From: Channallabes apus
Lineage: Eukaryota > Chordata > Actinopteri > Siluriformes > Clariidae
Assembly: GCA_030522415.1 (NCBI GenBank)
Contig: CM060131.1
Location: forward strand, 7,954,703 to 8,018,702
Direction: 5' to 3'
Length of the DNA stretch: 64,000 nt
The position numbers and the translations under genes are program-made. Under the pieces are notes generated by a model, which saw only the letters and a list, made by a program, of their open reading frames with translations, did not search any database and had not been told where the DNA came from. Shown here in pieces: positions 47,888 through 61,765 of the stretch; position 1 is the first letter of the stretch; every line of letters begins with the position of its first letter.

Positions 47888-47929
<42 letters not shown>

Positions 47930-48837
47930 TATTATTATTATTATTATTTAACACTTTAAAGTAACTTTTACAATCCTGGGAGTTGAAATAGTAAAACAGC
48001 CAATAAGTAAAAAACACATTTGTTGCAGCATTACAGTCATAATAGTGAAAAAGCCTGAGAAAACATCTGTATGAAGGAGATTTTAAGACAGCAGGTGTTG
48101 GAAATTGCTTAACCGCAGAGGGCGAGAGGTCCAGAGTTAGGGTGGCTCGCTAGAGACAGGAGAAACTCAGAAGCTGGAGGTTTTCAAATAAATAATTCTG
48201 AGCCATAATTGAGGTCCACAATGAATGTAAGGACAAATGTAGCAAAAAGGTCAGTTGTATAAGTGAAAAAAATTAGCATGAATTGTATTGAAGAGGTTTT
48301 TTTTTGAGTGTTGGTGAGAAGCAGAGCAGCTACATTTCAATTTACTTATGAAGGATTTACACTTGAATGCTTTATGCGTGTTGTGTATCAAGATTACATC
48401 CACATACAGTACTGTAAGAATCATCAAATGCATGTTTAATTGTGCCTATTTAAATTAAGTTTAAATCAGATTTCTCAAACCTACACCAATCTTTTCAGGC
48501 CATGTTCGACAACCAAAATCCTTCCTAATCCATTAAATTAACTATGAATGCACACGATGCAGGACTGTGTAGAGGACATTGAAAACAGCATGCGGAAACT
48601 GTTTTGGTGCACTGAGTTTGGTGCACTGAGGTTTACAGCTCATACCAGCAAAAGATTATAAACTAATGCATTAGAATGCATGTTAAGTTTGTAAATCTGT
48701 AGCTACTTGTTAATAGGAACTGCAGGATTGTGAATTTTTTTTTAAAGTCCATCCAAGCTACTTTTGGAACATCTCATAACATGAAAAAAAAAGACCACAT
48801 GTGGGAGATGACCATGCTTCTAAGAGAAAACAGAAAT
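47672..48837. other. Non-coding stretch after the candidate first exon
   Basis: Possible intron. It contains the AAT/ATT tract below and no recognised gene or transposon. Confidence 0.4.
47887..47950. repeat. (AAT)n followed by (ATT)n, palindromic microsatellite
   Basis: About 14 AAT units run straight into about 7 ATT units, so the tract can fold into a perfect hairpin. Confidence 0.9.
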
Positions 48838-48858
48838 ATATATATATATATATATATA

Positions 48859-49422
48859 CACACTACTGTTCAAAAGTTTTAGAACACTTTCTAACTCCAT
48901 GATGGTTCCTGAATTTTATTTCTTTCTACATTGTAAAGGAATGCTGAAGGCATCCAAAAAATGCATTAATCTCCTTTGAACAGTTGATATTGAGATGTGT
49001 CTGCTACTTCTGCTCTGTAAAGACTTCATAACGCCTCTAATCTGAGGTGCTGTTAATTGGTCATTTTTTCAGGCTGATACAGTAACTCTAAATGAACTTC
49101 TCGTCTGCGGCAGAGGTAGGTTTTGGTCTCGTCCTCCTGGGACGGCCTTCATGAGAGCCAGTTTCATTATGGTGCTTGACGGATTTTGCAAATGCACTTG
49201 ACAATACTGTTCTTGCAAGAACTATTACAGAAAGGCCGACCTCTGTGTCTTAAAATAACAACTAACTGTTATTTTTGTTGTTGTTATGTAATTACCTAAT
49301 TCCATATGTGTTATTTTATAGTTTTGAAATCCCCAATATTGTTGTAGAGGATGTAGAAAATAAATCACTAAACAAAAACAAAGAAATTTGCAAGTGTTCT
49401 AAAACTTTTGAACGGTAGTGTG
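48859..49422. mobile_element. Tc1-derived non-autonomous element with both ends
   Basis: The inverted ends CACACTACTGTTCAAAAGTT and AACTTTTGAACGGTAGTGTG are flanked by TA (48857-48858 and 49423-49424). At 564 bp it retains both subterminal regions, including the GGACGGCCTTCATGAGAGCCAG coding remnant, but no open transposase. It inserted in an (AT)n tract. It is the best-preserved member of the family also at 13440, 27121, 42735 and 52750. Confidence 0.85.
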
Positions 49423-49732
49423 TATATATACACTGCTGATTTAGGGCTCAGTCCCAAATGGCTTTTTGCACACTAAATAGATATCCTAGGTGTACTTAGA
49501 AACAACAGTACATTTCTAAATTGGTTGATAAGTATAAGCATTTTATGAGAATAACAACTTTACTATACATATGATTGCAATTGTAACAGTTGCTAAGAAC
49601 TTAAGGATGGGTCTTGACTGTACTTTCTTCCAAGTTAAATGATATATCTGAGATGGAATAGGATATACTGTACTGTATGTATTCATCTAAGTTTAAACCT
49701 GATAGTTAAATTATGCATTAAATATATATATA

Positions 49733-49765
49733 AATGAATGAATGAATGAATGAATGAATGAATGC
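49733..49765. repeat. (GAAT)n microsatellite
   Basis: About eight GAAT units. Confidence 0.9.
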
Positions 49766-52195
<2,430 letters not shown>

Positions 52196-52680
52196 GAGAT
52201 GCGCCAAATCAACAAGACGTCTGGCTACAGCTGCAGCGGAACGACTATGAGTGCGCACGCGCGTGCACGCGCATCCTAGTCAGTCTATTAGAACATGTGA
52301 CTAAACTGCACTGCATGCACAAACATTAAATGGAGATTATTTGTGCTTTGCTGAGTACAGTATGTGACAACTTCGATAAAGTGTAGACACTATACACACG
52401 CTAGGGCTCCACACGGCATCTGAAATGGTCGCCTGATTTATTTTGTGATTAGTTTTAACCAGACAGTCACCAGCGGCGGCCGACCCCCACCAAAAAATGT
52501 CAAATGCACATAGCGATCTGTAATCTCTGGCAGACTTTCTCCTCTCCTGCGCCTGCCTGCCCCACACAAAAGCGCGCGTGATAATACATCAGGGCTGCGT
52601 TCAATAACCAGAGAACTCGCAAACAGAAGATCTTTCAACTGCTGTTCATTAGTGAAGGCTGCGCACGCGCTCTTATTGAA
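52196..52680 (-). promoter_or_regulatory. CpG-richer stretch, possible promoter
   Basis: It contains GCGCACGCGCGTGCACGCGC (52252-52271), AGCGGCGGCCGACC and AGCGCGCGTG, and is clearly richer in CG than the DNA on both sides. It could drive the minus-strand frame that starts at 52193. There is no TATA box or recognised first exon. Confidence 0.3.
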
Positions 52681-52749
52681 CGCTGCACTGCTTTAGTTTG
52701 GACGCCTTTTTTTCTTTTTCTTTAATCATTGCAAAACAATGCTGCCAAT

Positions 52750-52915
52750 GATGAGAGCCAGTTTCATCACGGTGTTTGATGGGTTTTACAGATGCACGTG
52801 ACAATACTGGTCTTGCATTAACTATTCCAGAACAGCTGACAATCATGTATTAAAACAACTGTTGTTGTTGTTGTTGTTACTTAATTACCTAATGCAATAT
52901 GTGTATTTCCAAATA
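52750..52915. mobile_element. Tc1-derived fragment
   Basis: GATGAGAGCCAGTTTCATCACGGTG through AATTACCTAATGCAATATGTG repeats the internal part of the element at 48859-49422 with many changes; no ends are kept. A (GTT)n run sits inside. Confidence 0.7.
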
Positions 52916-54199
52916 AGTTCTTCAGGCGATTCTTAGGAAGGTTGTGCTGTAACTCCTGATAAATCTGTTAGTAAGAGAGGCCAGAGGAGAATGTGTCATA
53001 ACCAACCTATTTTAAGCTGACAGAATGGCTACAAAAAAATTTACAGGAGTTTTAACAGGTTTCTGATGTGCTTATGTTACCACGGTAAACTGTTGATAAT
53101 GTGATTTGATTTATTTACAAGACAGATCCTGTCATTTCTAAAGAAATAAAAATTATGAGGATTTAAAGCATATGCTTTAAATCCTCCTGCAATACTGTCG
53201 GATTATTGACTGTATATACATATATGTAGATTACTTACAAATTATCATTATTAAATAATATTATTGTATTGTCCTTAATAATAATAATAATAATAATAAT
53301 AATGAATACTGTATGAAATTAGTACCAGATCGTTTGTACTCCAGTGAGGCACAGTGACTGATTATTCTATTATTCTTTCTCACTTATGATTGGAGGGGGG
53401 GACTGTTTTCCAAATTCAAACACAGCAAACCTGCCAATCAGGATACAGTGCACCCTTTATTTATCAGCACCTATTGGATGTAATGTAAACACAGAGCGTT
53501 AATATTACAAGAACAGTGCAACAACCTACAATACTGAGAACCTGGAGAAACAATTAAAGACAACTAATTCACCACGTCAACACCCATGGCCTTATTTGAA
53601 ATTTTTTTAAGTGAGTTGTTTAAATGCATTCTCTGTCTGCCTCATTCCCATATAATGTCTTTCAACAAGAATGCTCCCTTAATTCTGAAAAAGTCTGAGC
53701 TATGCCTGGCTCTGATTATGATTTATGCTAAACTATCAAATTATCTAGTATCTTAGTACATATTACTACATATCACTCACCATCCATGTAAAACAGAGAG
53801 AGGGAGTAATGTCTGGGATACTTGGTTAAAAATGTTTTCTTTTTTTTTTTTTTCCTAGAGAAAACATGGTGGCCGTATGCAGAGATGTTAAGCTTAAAAC
53901 CAACCTAAAATGAAATGTTCGCCTGTAGCCGTCCAGGGCATTAAAATTACTATTACTCATAAGACTCAAGAAATAGTCACAGTTCTAAAAGGTAAAATGT
54001 GAACAGTGAAAGCATCTTCTTATTGCCATTAATGATTGCATAATAAACTTGTGATGTGTGAAGGTTTAGGATGGCAATTGCAAAGACATTTTCATACAGA
54101 AAGCTATTAACAGCTAGCCTGCAGAGTTAAAATATATATAAAAAGGTTTCGTCAATGAGCTGGGCTGACCAAGACTGAACGTGAGGAAGGGAGTTGAGC
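52916..54199. other. Non-coding stretch
   Basis: Contains an (AAT)n run at about 53279-53303 and T-rich tracts (53838-53854). No gene or known repeat is recognised. Confidence 0.45.
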
Positions 54200-54263
54200 T
54201 TCGGTGAGGGCCCCTTCTCAGTACTTTGCTTCATTTCCTGGAATCTCCGCAACACTCAGAGTC

Positions 54264-54404
54264 TATAAAAGGAGAAAAGAGAGAACAGATCTGCAAGTCA
54301 CACGACCAGAACTTACTACCAGACTAAGCCAGACTGACATTCGGCAGTCATTTTATAGGGCATTGATGCCACCAGGAGGTGGATGATAATCCTCCATCAT
54401 CCAT
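54264..54404 (+). promoter_or_regulatory. Candidate TATA promoter with first exon
   Basis: TATAAAAGG at about 54264 is followed about 30 bp later by a segment without strong features, and by a donor-like CATTGTGAGTG at about 54402-54412. It could be the start of a small transcript, but such combinations also occur by chance. Confidence 0.2.
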
Positions 54405-55330
54405 TGTGAGTGAAGGCGCCCAGCCAGTCCCGTGTGTGGAGCAGAACTGGCCGAGGTGCTGAATGTGTGATCTCTTTTCTATGGTTGAGCAAGGGGCTGG
54501 CAGACAGTAAGAGGCGCTGGATTTACTCCCACAATCATAAAATATAATTTAGTTAATGCCGGCAATAAATTATGTTCAATCTGTTCATTCAACCTACAGA
54601 TATAATACAAAATAAATCATTAAAAATGTAATTGTGCAGATAAAAAAAGTCAGATATCACTGAGAAAAAAAAATCTTGATGAGTATTCTGTGGGTGCTTG
54701 CGAAGAGCTCATTATTCGCTCATTGTAAACTCAGAATGAGAAATGAATGAATGAGGGTGGGATGAGAATAGATTGAGTCTATATAGAGAGCTCTCAGATC
54801 TCTCTGATTGAGATTAAAAAGTTGATCATTATTTCAGAGTTTAAAAAGAGCTCTTTTGAAACTTAAAGGCTTTAAGAGAAAAAATGAGTGACAAGAGAAA
54901 TATGCAATAGTCTCATTTTGGTTTCACACAAACCTTGCAGTTGTCTAGAAGACAAAAAAAAATCAATATTAAAAGATATTTTGTTATTTTGTATTTTTTT
55001 CTTCTGGTAATGACCTTATATTAACAGATCTGTGTGCTCTAGGTAACATTAGATCCTTAACACAACTTAGCTTGGGACGGGGACTACAGGTGAACCGCAT
55101 TCAGACACTGGGATTAGGCTTTTGCTGAGAATCAACCCTGGGCCTTCCTAATGGTAGGCGAGAAGCCATAATAAATCAGAGTATGTTTAATAGTTAATGA
55201 CCCTTCGAAGGCAGGTGCTTTGGCCCTTTTATTTAAATAGGAATTTAAATGGAGGGCTTCTACATTTACAGGAATAATATTTTACCCTGGGTTTCACTCA
55301 CATACATGACTTGTGTACTGTGACCACTGG
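54405..55330. other. Non-coding stretch
   Basis: AT-rich DNA with short A- or T-runs; no supported feature. Confidence 0.45.
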
Positions 55331-55620
55331 ATTGGCAGCACAGTGGCATGGTAGTTAGCACTATGGCCTTGAGGATTCAGTTCCCTCCTGTTTGAATATT
55401 CTCTCTGTGCTTGGTGGACTTCCTCTAGGTATTCCGGTTTCCTCCCTAAGACTTGCACTAAATGGTGTCCCTACATTTCCTTCGTGTGAATGAGAGTGTG
55501 AGTGCATGTGTGCCCTGTGCTGGATTGGCACCGTGTAGAAGTTGTACTGTACCTCGCCTCGTGCCTGAAGTCTCCTAGGATAGGCTCCAGGCTTTCCACC
55601 ACCCTCTACCGGGTGGATCA
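55331..55620 (+). mobile_element. tRNA-derived SINE, moderately diverged
   Basis: The head GGCATGGTAGTTAGCACTATGGCC, body CTGTGCTTGGTGGACTTCCT, CTGGATTGGCACCGTG and tail CCTGAAGTCTCCTAGGATAGGCTCCAGG correspond to the copy at 46337-46689, with a fuller 5' head. The B box is damaged, so it is unlikely to be transcribed. Confidence 0.75.
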
Positions 55621-55746
55621 GCGTCAATGTCAACAGATAATCTGCAAACTTTATTCAGAGCGATTTCAAGCAGATTGAATACAGTAAATATTGTCCATGT
55701 AAAAGTAGTTGTAATGTGCTGTCCAAAGTTATATAGTAAAACTTCC

Positions 55747-56117
55747 TGTCATGCACACTCAACCTACGCCTGGCACTAGGACCCGGAAGTAAGGCGGGCG
55801 TCAAACCAGGAAGTATAAAAGAGGTAAACAAACGATAGTACAACGCTCAGTCATTGAGATCGCCCGATGTCGTTTCGGAATCGTTCACCAAACCGTGAGT
55901 ACTCACTATCTTGGTATTACTTTCTGATTGAGTGTGTGTTTATAGGACGCGGGTTAGATTGTGTCTTTCCCTTGCTCTCCTTTTATGAGAGTCCTTAAAA
56001 CAAACAGCGTGATTATCCTGCCTACTCGTGTTCTTCCGCGTTTGGGTTTACCATTCACGCAACAAAGGGCTAACCGCTAAGCTACGTCTTCTGATCATCC
56101 CAGGTTAGTTCGTGACA
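55747..56117 (+). repeat. 5' LTR
   Basis: It starts TGTCATGCACACTC and ends TTAGTTCGTGACA, i.e. with short TGTCA/TGACA inverted ends. It contains a TATAAAA box at 55814-55820 and a probable transcription start near 55845. The three differences from the 3' LTR are near 55772, 55859 and 56101. Confidence 0.95.
55814..55820 (+). promoter_or_regulatory. LTR TATA box
   Basis: TATAAAA sits about 31 bp before GCTCAGTCATT (55845-55855), which is where the RNA would start under the usual TATA spacing. Confidence 0.7.
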
Positions 56118-56118
56118 G

Positions 56119-56129
56119 AATGACTGAGC
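56119..56129 (+). promoter_or_regulatory. Self-priming primer-binding site
   Basis: AATGACTGAGC is the exact reverse complement of GCTCAGTCATT at 55845-55855 in the LTR, placed where the 5' end of the RNA should be. This is the arrangement known from Tf1/sushi elements, where the RNA 5' end rather than a tRNA primes reverse transcription. The site overlaps the gag ATG at 56120. Confidence 0.75.
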
Positions 56130-57164
56130 CTTCCGCGGTAAACCCAGCGGACCATGCGCACCTCTGCGATGTGGTAGATCAGCATGCCGCGCTTATCGAT
56201 AAGCTAACCGGAGAGATCGCTAATCTGAGCCGGGGCCTCCAAGACCTCGCGGCCTTGCGCCGCGAGGTGGCGGAGCTCCGGCAGGAGAACGCGGATCTCC
56301 GCGCGGCTGTCGCTAGCGCGGCTAGCAGGCCTCCCGTCGCGGCGGCCACGGCTCCGCATCCCCCCCCCCCTTTATTCTGATGTGTTTATTTCTCTACCAG
56401 ACAAATGGAATGGCATAGACGGGAGATGTGATGTGTTCTTAACAGCGCTCGATCTGGTGTTCGAGTTTAATTCCACCAAGTACTCCACCGATCGGCTACG
56501 CATCGCTCTCCTGGTCTCCTTATTAACAGGGCAGGCAGCTGAGTGGGCCACGGCAGTTCTCAAATCGGACTCTGATACCGCCCACTCTTATAATGAATTC
56601 ACCCGCCAACTCCGATTGACTTTTGAACACCCAGCGGGCGAGGTGGAGACCGACTCCAAACTCTACCATCTGCGCCAGGGAGGATCGTCCGTGAGCCGGT
56701 ATAGCGCGGAGTTCCGAACCCTCGCCGTGCAGACCAGCTGGGGAGACGCCGCGCTCCGGACATCCTTCTACGAGGGACTGGCTTCACGAATCAAGGATGA
56801 GCTCAGCGGGCGAGAACTCCCCGCCACCCTCGAAGGACTGATCCAGCTAGCTCTGCGCATCGATCAGCGCCTCCTGTCTCGCCCGAAGCCAGCCCCTAGG
56901 ACCCTGCCGCCTGCACCCACCTTCGCCTACACCACCCCACGACCACCTGCTGTCTTCGTTAACACCAGTATGAAACCAGTCGGATCTCCACCTCCTGCCG
57001 TGGTTGACACGGGAGCCGGGGAACCCATGCAATTAGGACGCGCCTCCCTGACCGTAGCCGAACGCGAACGGCGGTTCCGAGAAGGGCTGTGTGCCTATTG
57101 TGGGTCGGCGTCACATCACCGGGCGATCTGCCCACTGCGCCCGGGAAACGCCCAGCCCCGGTGA
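56120..57164 (+). pseudogene. gag: gag (capsid/nucleocapsid), frameshifted
   Basis: ATG at 56120, two bases after the LTR, starts MTEPSAVNPADHAHL. A leucine-rich heptad segment (about residues 28-66) should form a coiled coil, and a Pro/Ala tail leads to an 11-C run at 56360-56370. There the frame slips and hits TGA (56378-56380), while the capsid part continues in another frame from about 56382 (PDKWNGIDGRCDVFL, then VSRYSAEFRTLA). The CCHC knuckle [14 protein letters not shown] closes the protein at 57108-57149, before TGA at 57162. The C-run length may be a true indel or an assembly error. Confidence 0.85.
57143..57149 (+). promoter_or_regulatory. Candidate -1 frameshift site between gag and pol
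   Basis: G_GGA_AAC lies exactly in the gag frame, 13 nt before the gag stop codon (57162-57164), and the pol frame is -1 relative to gag. The heptamer fits the X_XXY_YYZ rule. I did not identify the downstream stimulatory RNA structure. Confidence 0.6.
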
Positions 57165-60100
57165 ACCGGAGGAGAGATTCACCGGGCCAGATCCAACTCT
57201 CCACCACCATCAACTCCACCATCTCGCGACTAACGGTTCAGGTAATCCTCCAAATTGGCCACAAACGGGTCAGAAGTGCCGCGTTTATCGATTCCGGTGC
57301 CGCAGGTAACTTCATTGACTCTACCTATGCCAAAGAAGTGGGGGTAAAAATCGAGGCGTTATCCCAGCCGATTCGCATCACCTCAGTCGACGGTCGGCCC
57401 CTTTCATCCAGCCCCATCACTCACCAAACCCAGCTCATCACCCTCGAAATCAACCAGCACAAAGAACAGCTCCAGCTACACCTCACCCCCATCTCCTCAC
57501 CTCCCATCATCCTAGGCTATCCATGGCTGATCCGACATGACCCGCTCATCTCGTGGACTCAAAACCGGATCCTCCAGTGGGGCCCGACCTGCAGCGAACT
57601 TTGCCTACAGGCACCGGCTGGGACGTGTTCCAAGGAGTCCGAGGCCCCCGACGTCGACACCAACGCCATCCCCGTCGCCTATCGGGATCTGGCTGAAGTT
57701 TTCTGCAAGAGACGGGCCGCCTACCTCCCACCTCATCGTCCTTGTGACCTGGCCATAGAGCTCCAGCCGGGTTCCGTACCCCCCCGCGGCCATCTCTACT
57801 CACTATCCACCTCAGAGACGCAGGCGATGGAAGAATATGTCACCAAGGCCCTTCGCCATGGAACCATCCGGCCATCCACCTCGCCTGCCGCCGCGGGGTT
57901 CTTCTTCGTAAAGAAGAAGGGGGGCGAACTTCGCCCATGTGTCGACTATCGGGGGCTAAACAACATCACCATCAAAAACCGACACCCGCTACCACTCACC
58001 AACTCAGCCCTGGACGCCCTCTCTGGTGCCACCATGTTTACGAAGTTGGACCTCCGGAGCGCCTACAACTTGGTGCGCATCAGAGAGGGTGATGAGTGGA
58101 AGACTGCTTTCATCACACCTACCGGACATTACGAGAGCCTGGTCATACCATTTGGACTCTGTAATGCACCCTCGGCCTTCCAGCAGTTCATAAATGACGT
58201 CCTCCGGGATATGCTGGGCCGATGGGTGTTCGTCTACCTGGACGACATTCTGATCTACTCCCACAACACCGAAGAACATATCCAACATGTACGTGCCGTT
58301 TTAAAGAGATTGCTCGCTCACCAACTGTACTGCAAGCTGGAAAAATGTGCTTTTCACGAGCACTCCACCACGTTCCTGGGTTTTATCATCTCGTCCCAGG
58401 GTGTGGCCATGGACACGCAGAAGCTAGAGGTTGTACGTCACTGGCCCCTACCCAGGACACTCAAGCAACTTCAACGGTTTCTCGGGTTTGCGAATTTCTA
58501 TCGTCGCTTTATCCGGGGCTACAGTACAGTTGCCGCTCCATTAACCACATTGACCAGGCTCCCATCTCATCAGTTTCTACTCACCCCATCTGCCATCGCC
58601 GCCTTCAAAGAACTCTGTCATCGATTCACCACCGCTCCCATCCTTCTACACCCGGATGCCAACAAACCCTTCGTTGTAGAGGTGGACGCGTCGGATGTGG
58701 GCGCCGGCGCCGTTCTCTCTCAGCGAGGTCCAGACCAGAAACTGCACCCCTGCAGTTTCTTCTCCAAAAAATTTGATCCCACTCAGCAGCGATACGGGGT
58801 AGGGGACCACGAGCTGTTGGGCATAAAGTGGGCTTTGGAGGAATGGCGTCACTGGCTCCAGGGCGTCAGTGAGCCGTTCATCGTCTGGACCGATCACCAA
58901 AACCTAATCACCATCAAGAACCTGAAGCAGCTCAATCCACGACAGCACGGTGGGCTCTGTTTTTCGAACAGTATAACTTTCATCTGTCATACCGCCCGGG
59001 GTCGAAGAACATCAAGGCCGACGCCCTATCACGTCAACATGAGGACGACCTTCCCCGGGTGGACCCCGTGCCTGTCATTCCCCCATCGCGCACCCCTCCA
59101 CTGGGATTTGGAAACCAGGGTCCGCCAGGCACAGGCTACGGAGACCGAACCGGCAGGCGTGCCGCCTGGGCGACTCTACGTGCCACAACATCTAAGGACG
59201 GAGGTTCTCCAGTGGGGCCACTCATCCACCATCGCCGGACACCCAGGAACGCTAAGAACTCTCTCGTTCATCCGACGGGCCTTCTGGTGGCCCTCCATCC
59301 GCAAGGACACCATAGAGTTCGTTCAGGCGTGCCCGGTGTGCGCCAGGGCCAAGGACACAAACCAACCTGCACCCGGAGAGCTCCAACCACTCCCAGTTCC
59401 CCGTCGGCCCTGGACGCACATCGCCCTGGATTTCATCACGGGCCTGCCGGCATCAGAAGGAAAGAATACCATACTAACCATCGTAGATCGGTTCTCCAAA
59501 GCCGTGCACCTGGTGGCCGTAACCGGACTCCCATCAGCAAAAAACATAGCCGAGCTGATACTGGAACACGTAGTCCGACTGCATGGGTTCCCAAAGGACA
59601 TCGTCTCGGACAGGGGGCCCCAGTTCACCGCCCGGTTCTGGAAGGCTTTCTGCCGTCTGATCAATTCCACCTGTAGTCTTTCATCTGGGTACCATCCCCA
59701 GACTAATGGTCAGACGGAACGGACCAACCAACAACTGGAGCGCTACCTGAGGTGCTTTGTTTCGGATCGTCAGCGCTCCTGGGCCCGCTACCTCAAATGG
59801 GCCGAACTCTCCCACAACCTCCACGTCTCCTCAGCCACCAACCTAAGCCCATTTGAGGTTTGTCATGGTTTCCAACCTCCGATGTTCAATCACCAGGAAC
59901 CGGAGGTTGACGTACCATCGGCCCAACAGTTGGTCCGTAGGTGTCGGCGGCTGTGGCACCAGGCCAATCTCGCCATTCAACGGGCTAACATCAGCTACGC
60001 CACCCAACATCGCCGTCGACACCCCCCGGGACGTTTGTACCACGTAGGTGACAAGGTATGGCTTTCCACCAGGAACCTTCATCTGCACACTGAATCACGA

Positions 60101-60544
60101 AAACTATCACCCAGATTCATCGGACCATACCGCATCACTCTACAGATTAACCCTGTCACCTACCGGCTCCAGCTGCCTGCGGCGCTCCGGATCCACCCTG
60201 CATTTCACACATCTCAGCTAAAACCTTTCATCACTTCACCCATGATTCCACCCACCCCCCCTGCTCCTCCCCCCCGAATCATTGACGGCGGTCCCGCCTA
60301 CACCGTACAACAGATCCTCGATTCGCGCCCTCGGGGCAGAGGTACCCAGTACCTGGTCGATTGGGAGGGCTACGGCCCCGAGGAGCGGTCTTGGGTCCCA
60401 GCACGGTTCATCCTCGATCCTGAGCTCATTCGGGACTACCGTCGTAGGGTATCCTCCACCCCAGGACCGTCTGGAGCCGATCCTGGACAGGGGGGTACTG
60501 TCATGCACACTCAACCTACGCCCGGCACTAGGACCCGGAAGTAA
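57147..60544 (+). pseudogene. pol: pol: protease, reverse transcriptase, RNase H, integrase, chromodomain
   Basis: The frame is open from 57089 to 60544, but translation should begin by -1 frameshifting near 57149. Domains: protease with [10 protein letters not shown] (about 57290); reverse transcriptase with [11 protein letters not shown] (about 58234); RNase H with [15 protein letters not shown] (about 58680); integrase with HPG and CPVC zinc residues and Asp/Asp/Glu near 59430, 59610 and 59716; chromodomain (YTVQQILDS, then YLVDWEGY) at 60299-60450. The end of RNase H is out of frame between about 58945 and 59100 because of two compensating indels. The stop lies 46 bp inside the 3' LTR. 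Confidence 0.9.
60484..60498 (+). promoter_or_regulatory. Polypurine tract
   Basis: GGACAGGGGGGTAC directly precedes the 3' LTR and is the expected primer for plus-strand synthesis. It also encodes the last pol residues before the LTR. Confidence 0.75.
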
Positions 60545-60869
60545 GGCGGGCGTCAAACCAGGAAGTATAAAAGAGGTAAACAAACGATAGTACAACGCTC
60601 AGTCATTGAGTTCGCCCGATGTCGTTTCGGAATCGTTCACCAAACCGTGAGTACTCACTATCTTGGTATTACTTTCTGATTGAGTGTGTGTTTATAGGAC
60701 GCGGGTTAGATTGTGTCTTTCCCTTGCTCTCCTTTTATGAGAGTCCTTAAAACAAACAGCGTGATTATCCTGCCTACTCGTGTTCTTCCGCGTTTGGGTT
60801 TACCATTCACGCAACAAAGGGCTAACCGCTAAGCTACGTCTTCTGATCATCCAAGGTTAGTTCGTGACA
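60499..60869 (+). repeat. 3' LTR
   Basis: 371 bp, the same length as the 5' LTR, with three substitutions relative to it. The first 46 bp is also read as the end of pol. Confidence 0.95.
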
Positions 60870-60874
60870 CTTCC

Positions 60875-61660
60875 TCTCTTTTTGTCTTTTTCTCTAAAAG
60901 AAAGACAAAACAGAAACCCCAGTTATGGTTACCAGGAGTGTGTCCTGAAGCATTCAGAGCATTAAACATTCGGAAAAATCCTGAATATTCATTCAGATTT
61001 AGTTTTGTCACAGCTAGTTGTTATCCTTATAATCTGTACAGTTCATAATTTTACCTGCGAAAAACAGGTGCATCTCATTTGGTCTTGTTCATGGTTTATG
61101 AATAAGGATTACCTGTTTCAATGTTAATGGAAACGTTTCTGCGATTTGTTTGCCGCATGACTTCTTTTAAAGCCAGCAAAGCACTTGCAAAAATTTTTTT
61201 TTTAAATCAGCAACAAAGTTGAAATTTTCATTTCCCCTGTTTTAATATTTAATATTTCCAAAAGCAGTTGGATAACTTGAATGTGTGAACTTTGCACGTT
61301 TAACATGTGTCATATGGGGTTTCTGATCACATGGACTGCTGTTTAAGATATGACATCAACCTTTTATCCTCCAAAATCTGTGCAATCATTACATGCCAGC
61401 CTCATCATCACACATCGTACATGTACAGTACAAATGGTAAGGTAGGATAGAGGGTGGTTTGTAACATTGTGTCCAAAATATTAATAACAGTAGTCATATT
61501 GTGTATACTGGAGTGTACAGTATACTGTAGATGCAGAAGTGTACTCAGGTTCAAAACAATTATTAATGCAAAAGCTTACCAGCAATGGAATGGGAAGAGG
61601 AAGGCAATCATACTGTACTTAGGAAACGTGCGGCGCAGCCGTAGAATGAAAACAACCTAA

Positions 61661-61663
<3 letters not shown>
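60875..61663. other. AT-rich intergenic stretch
   Basis: Right after the retrotransposon, TTTTGTCTTTTTCTC and GAAAGACAAAAC (60882-60913) form a short inverted repeat. The rest has no supported feature. Confidence 0.5.
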
Positions 61664-61699
<36 letters not shown>

Positions 61700-61765
61700 T
61701 TTGTGGGGGACTGTGATAGACTGGCATCCCATCTAGGATGTATTCACATAACATGCCCAGTGTAC
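61640..61765 (+). mobile_element. SINE fragment with (GT)n
   Basis: The (GT)n at 61664-61698 and the following GATAGACTGGCATCCCATCTAGGATGTATTC match the middle of the SINE at 46337-46689, where a (TG)n also sits before GATGGATTGGCACC. Head and tail are not clear. Confidence 0.45.

Larger units (their letters stand above)
55747..60869 (+). mobile_element. Gypsy (chromovirus/sushi-like) LTR retrotransposon, full length
   Basis: Two 371-bp LTRs (55747-56117, 60499-60869) differ at only three positions, and a 5-bp duplication CTTCC flanks the element (55742-55746, 60870-60874). Order: LTR, primer-binding site, gag with coiled coil and CCHC knuckle, protease, reverse transcriptase, RNase H, integrase, chromodomain, polypurine tract, LTR. 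Base composition is much more GC-rich than the surroundings, typical for a young arrival. Frameshifts in gag and pol make this copy defective. The integration machinery family inserts by the chromodomain route. Confidence 0.95.

Noticed and set aside
54204..54386. 60-codon frame after the TATA-like box
   Set aside because: The frame overlaps the TATA element itself and has no recognised homology. Only the promoter-like pattern is reported, at low confidence.
58222..59676. Plus-strand frames of 184 and 205 codons within pol
   Set aside because: They lie in other frames of the GC-rich pol gene. Only the part near 59059-59095 carries a displaced piece of pol, which is described under the frameshift pair.
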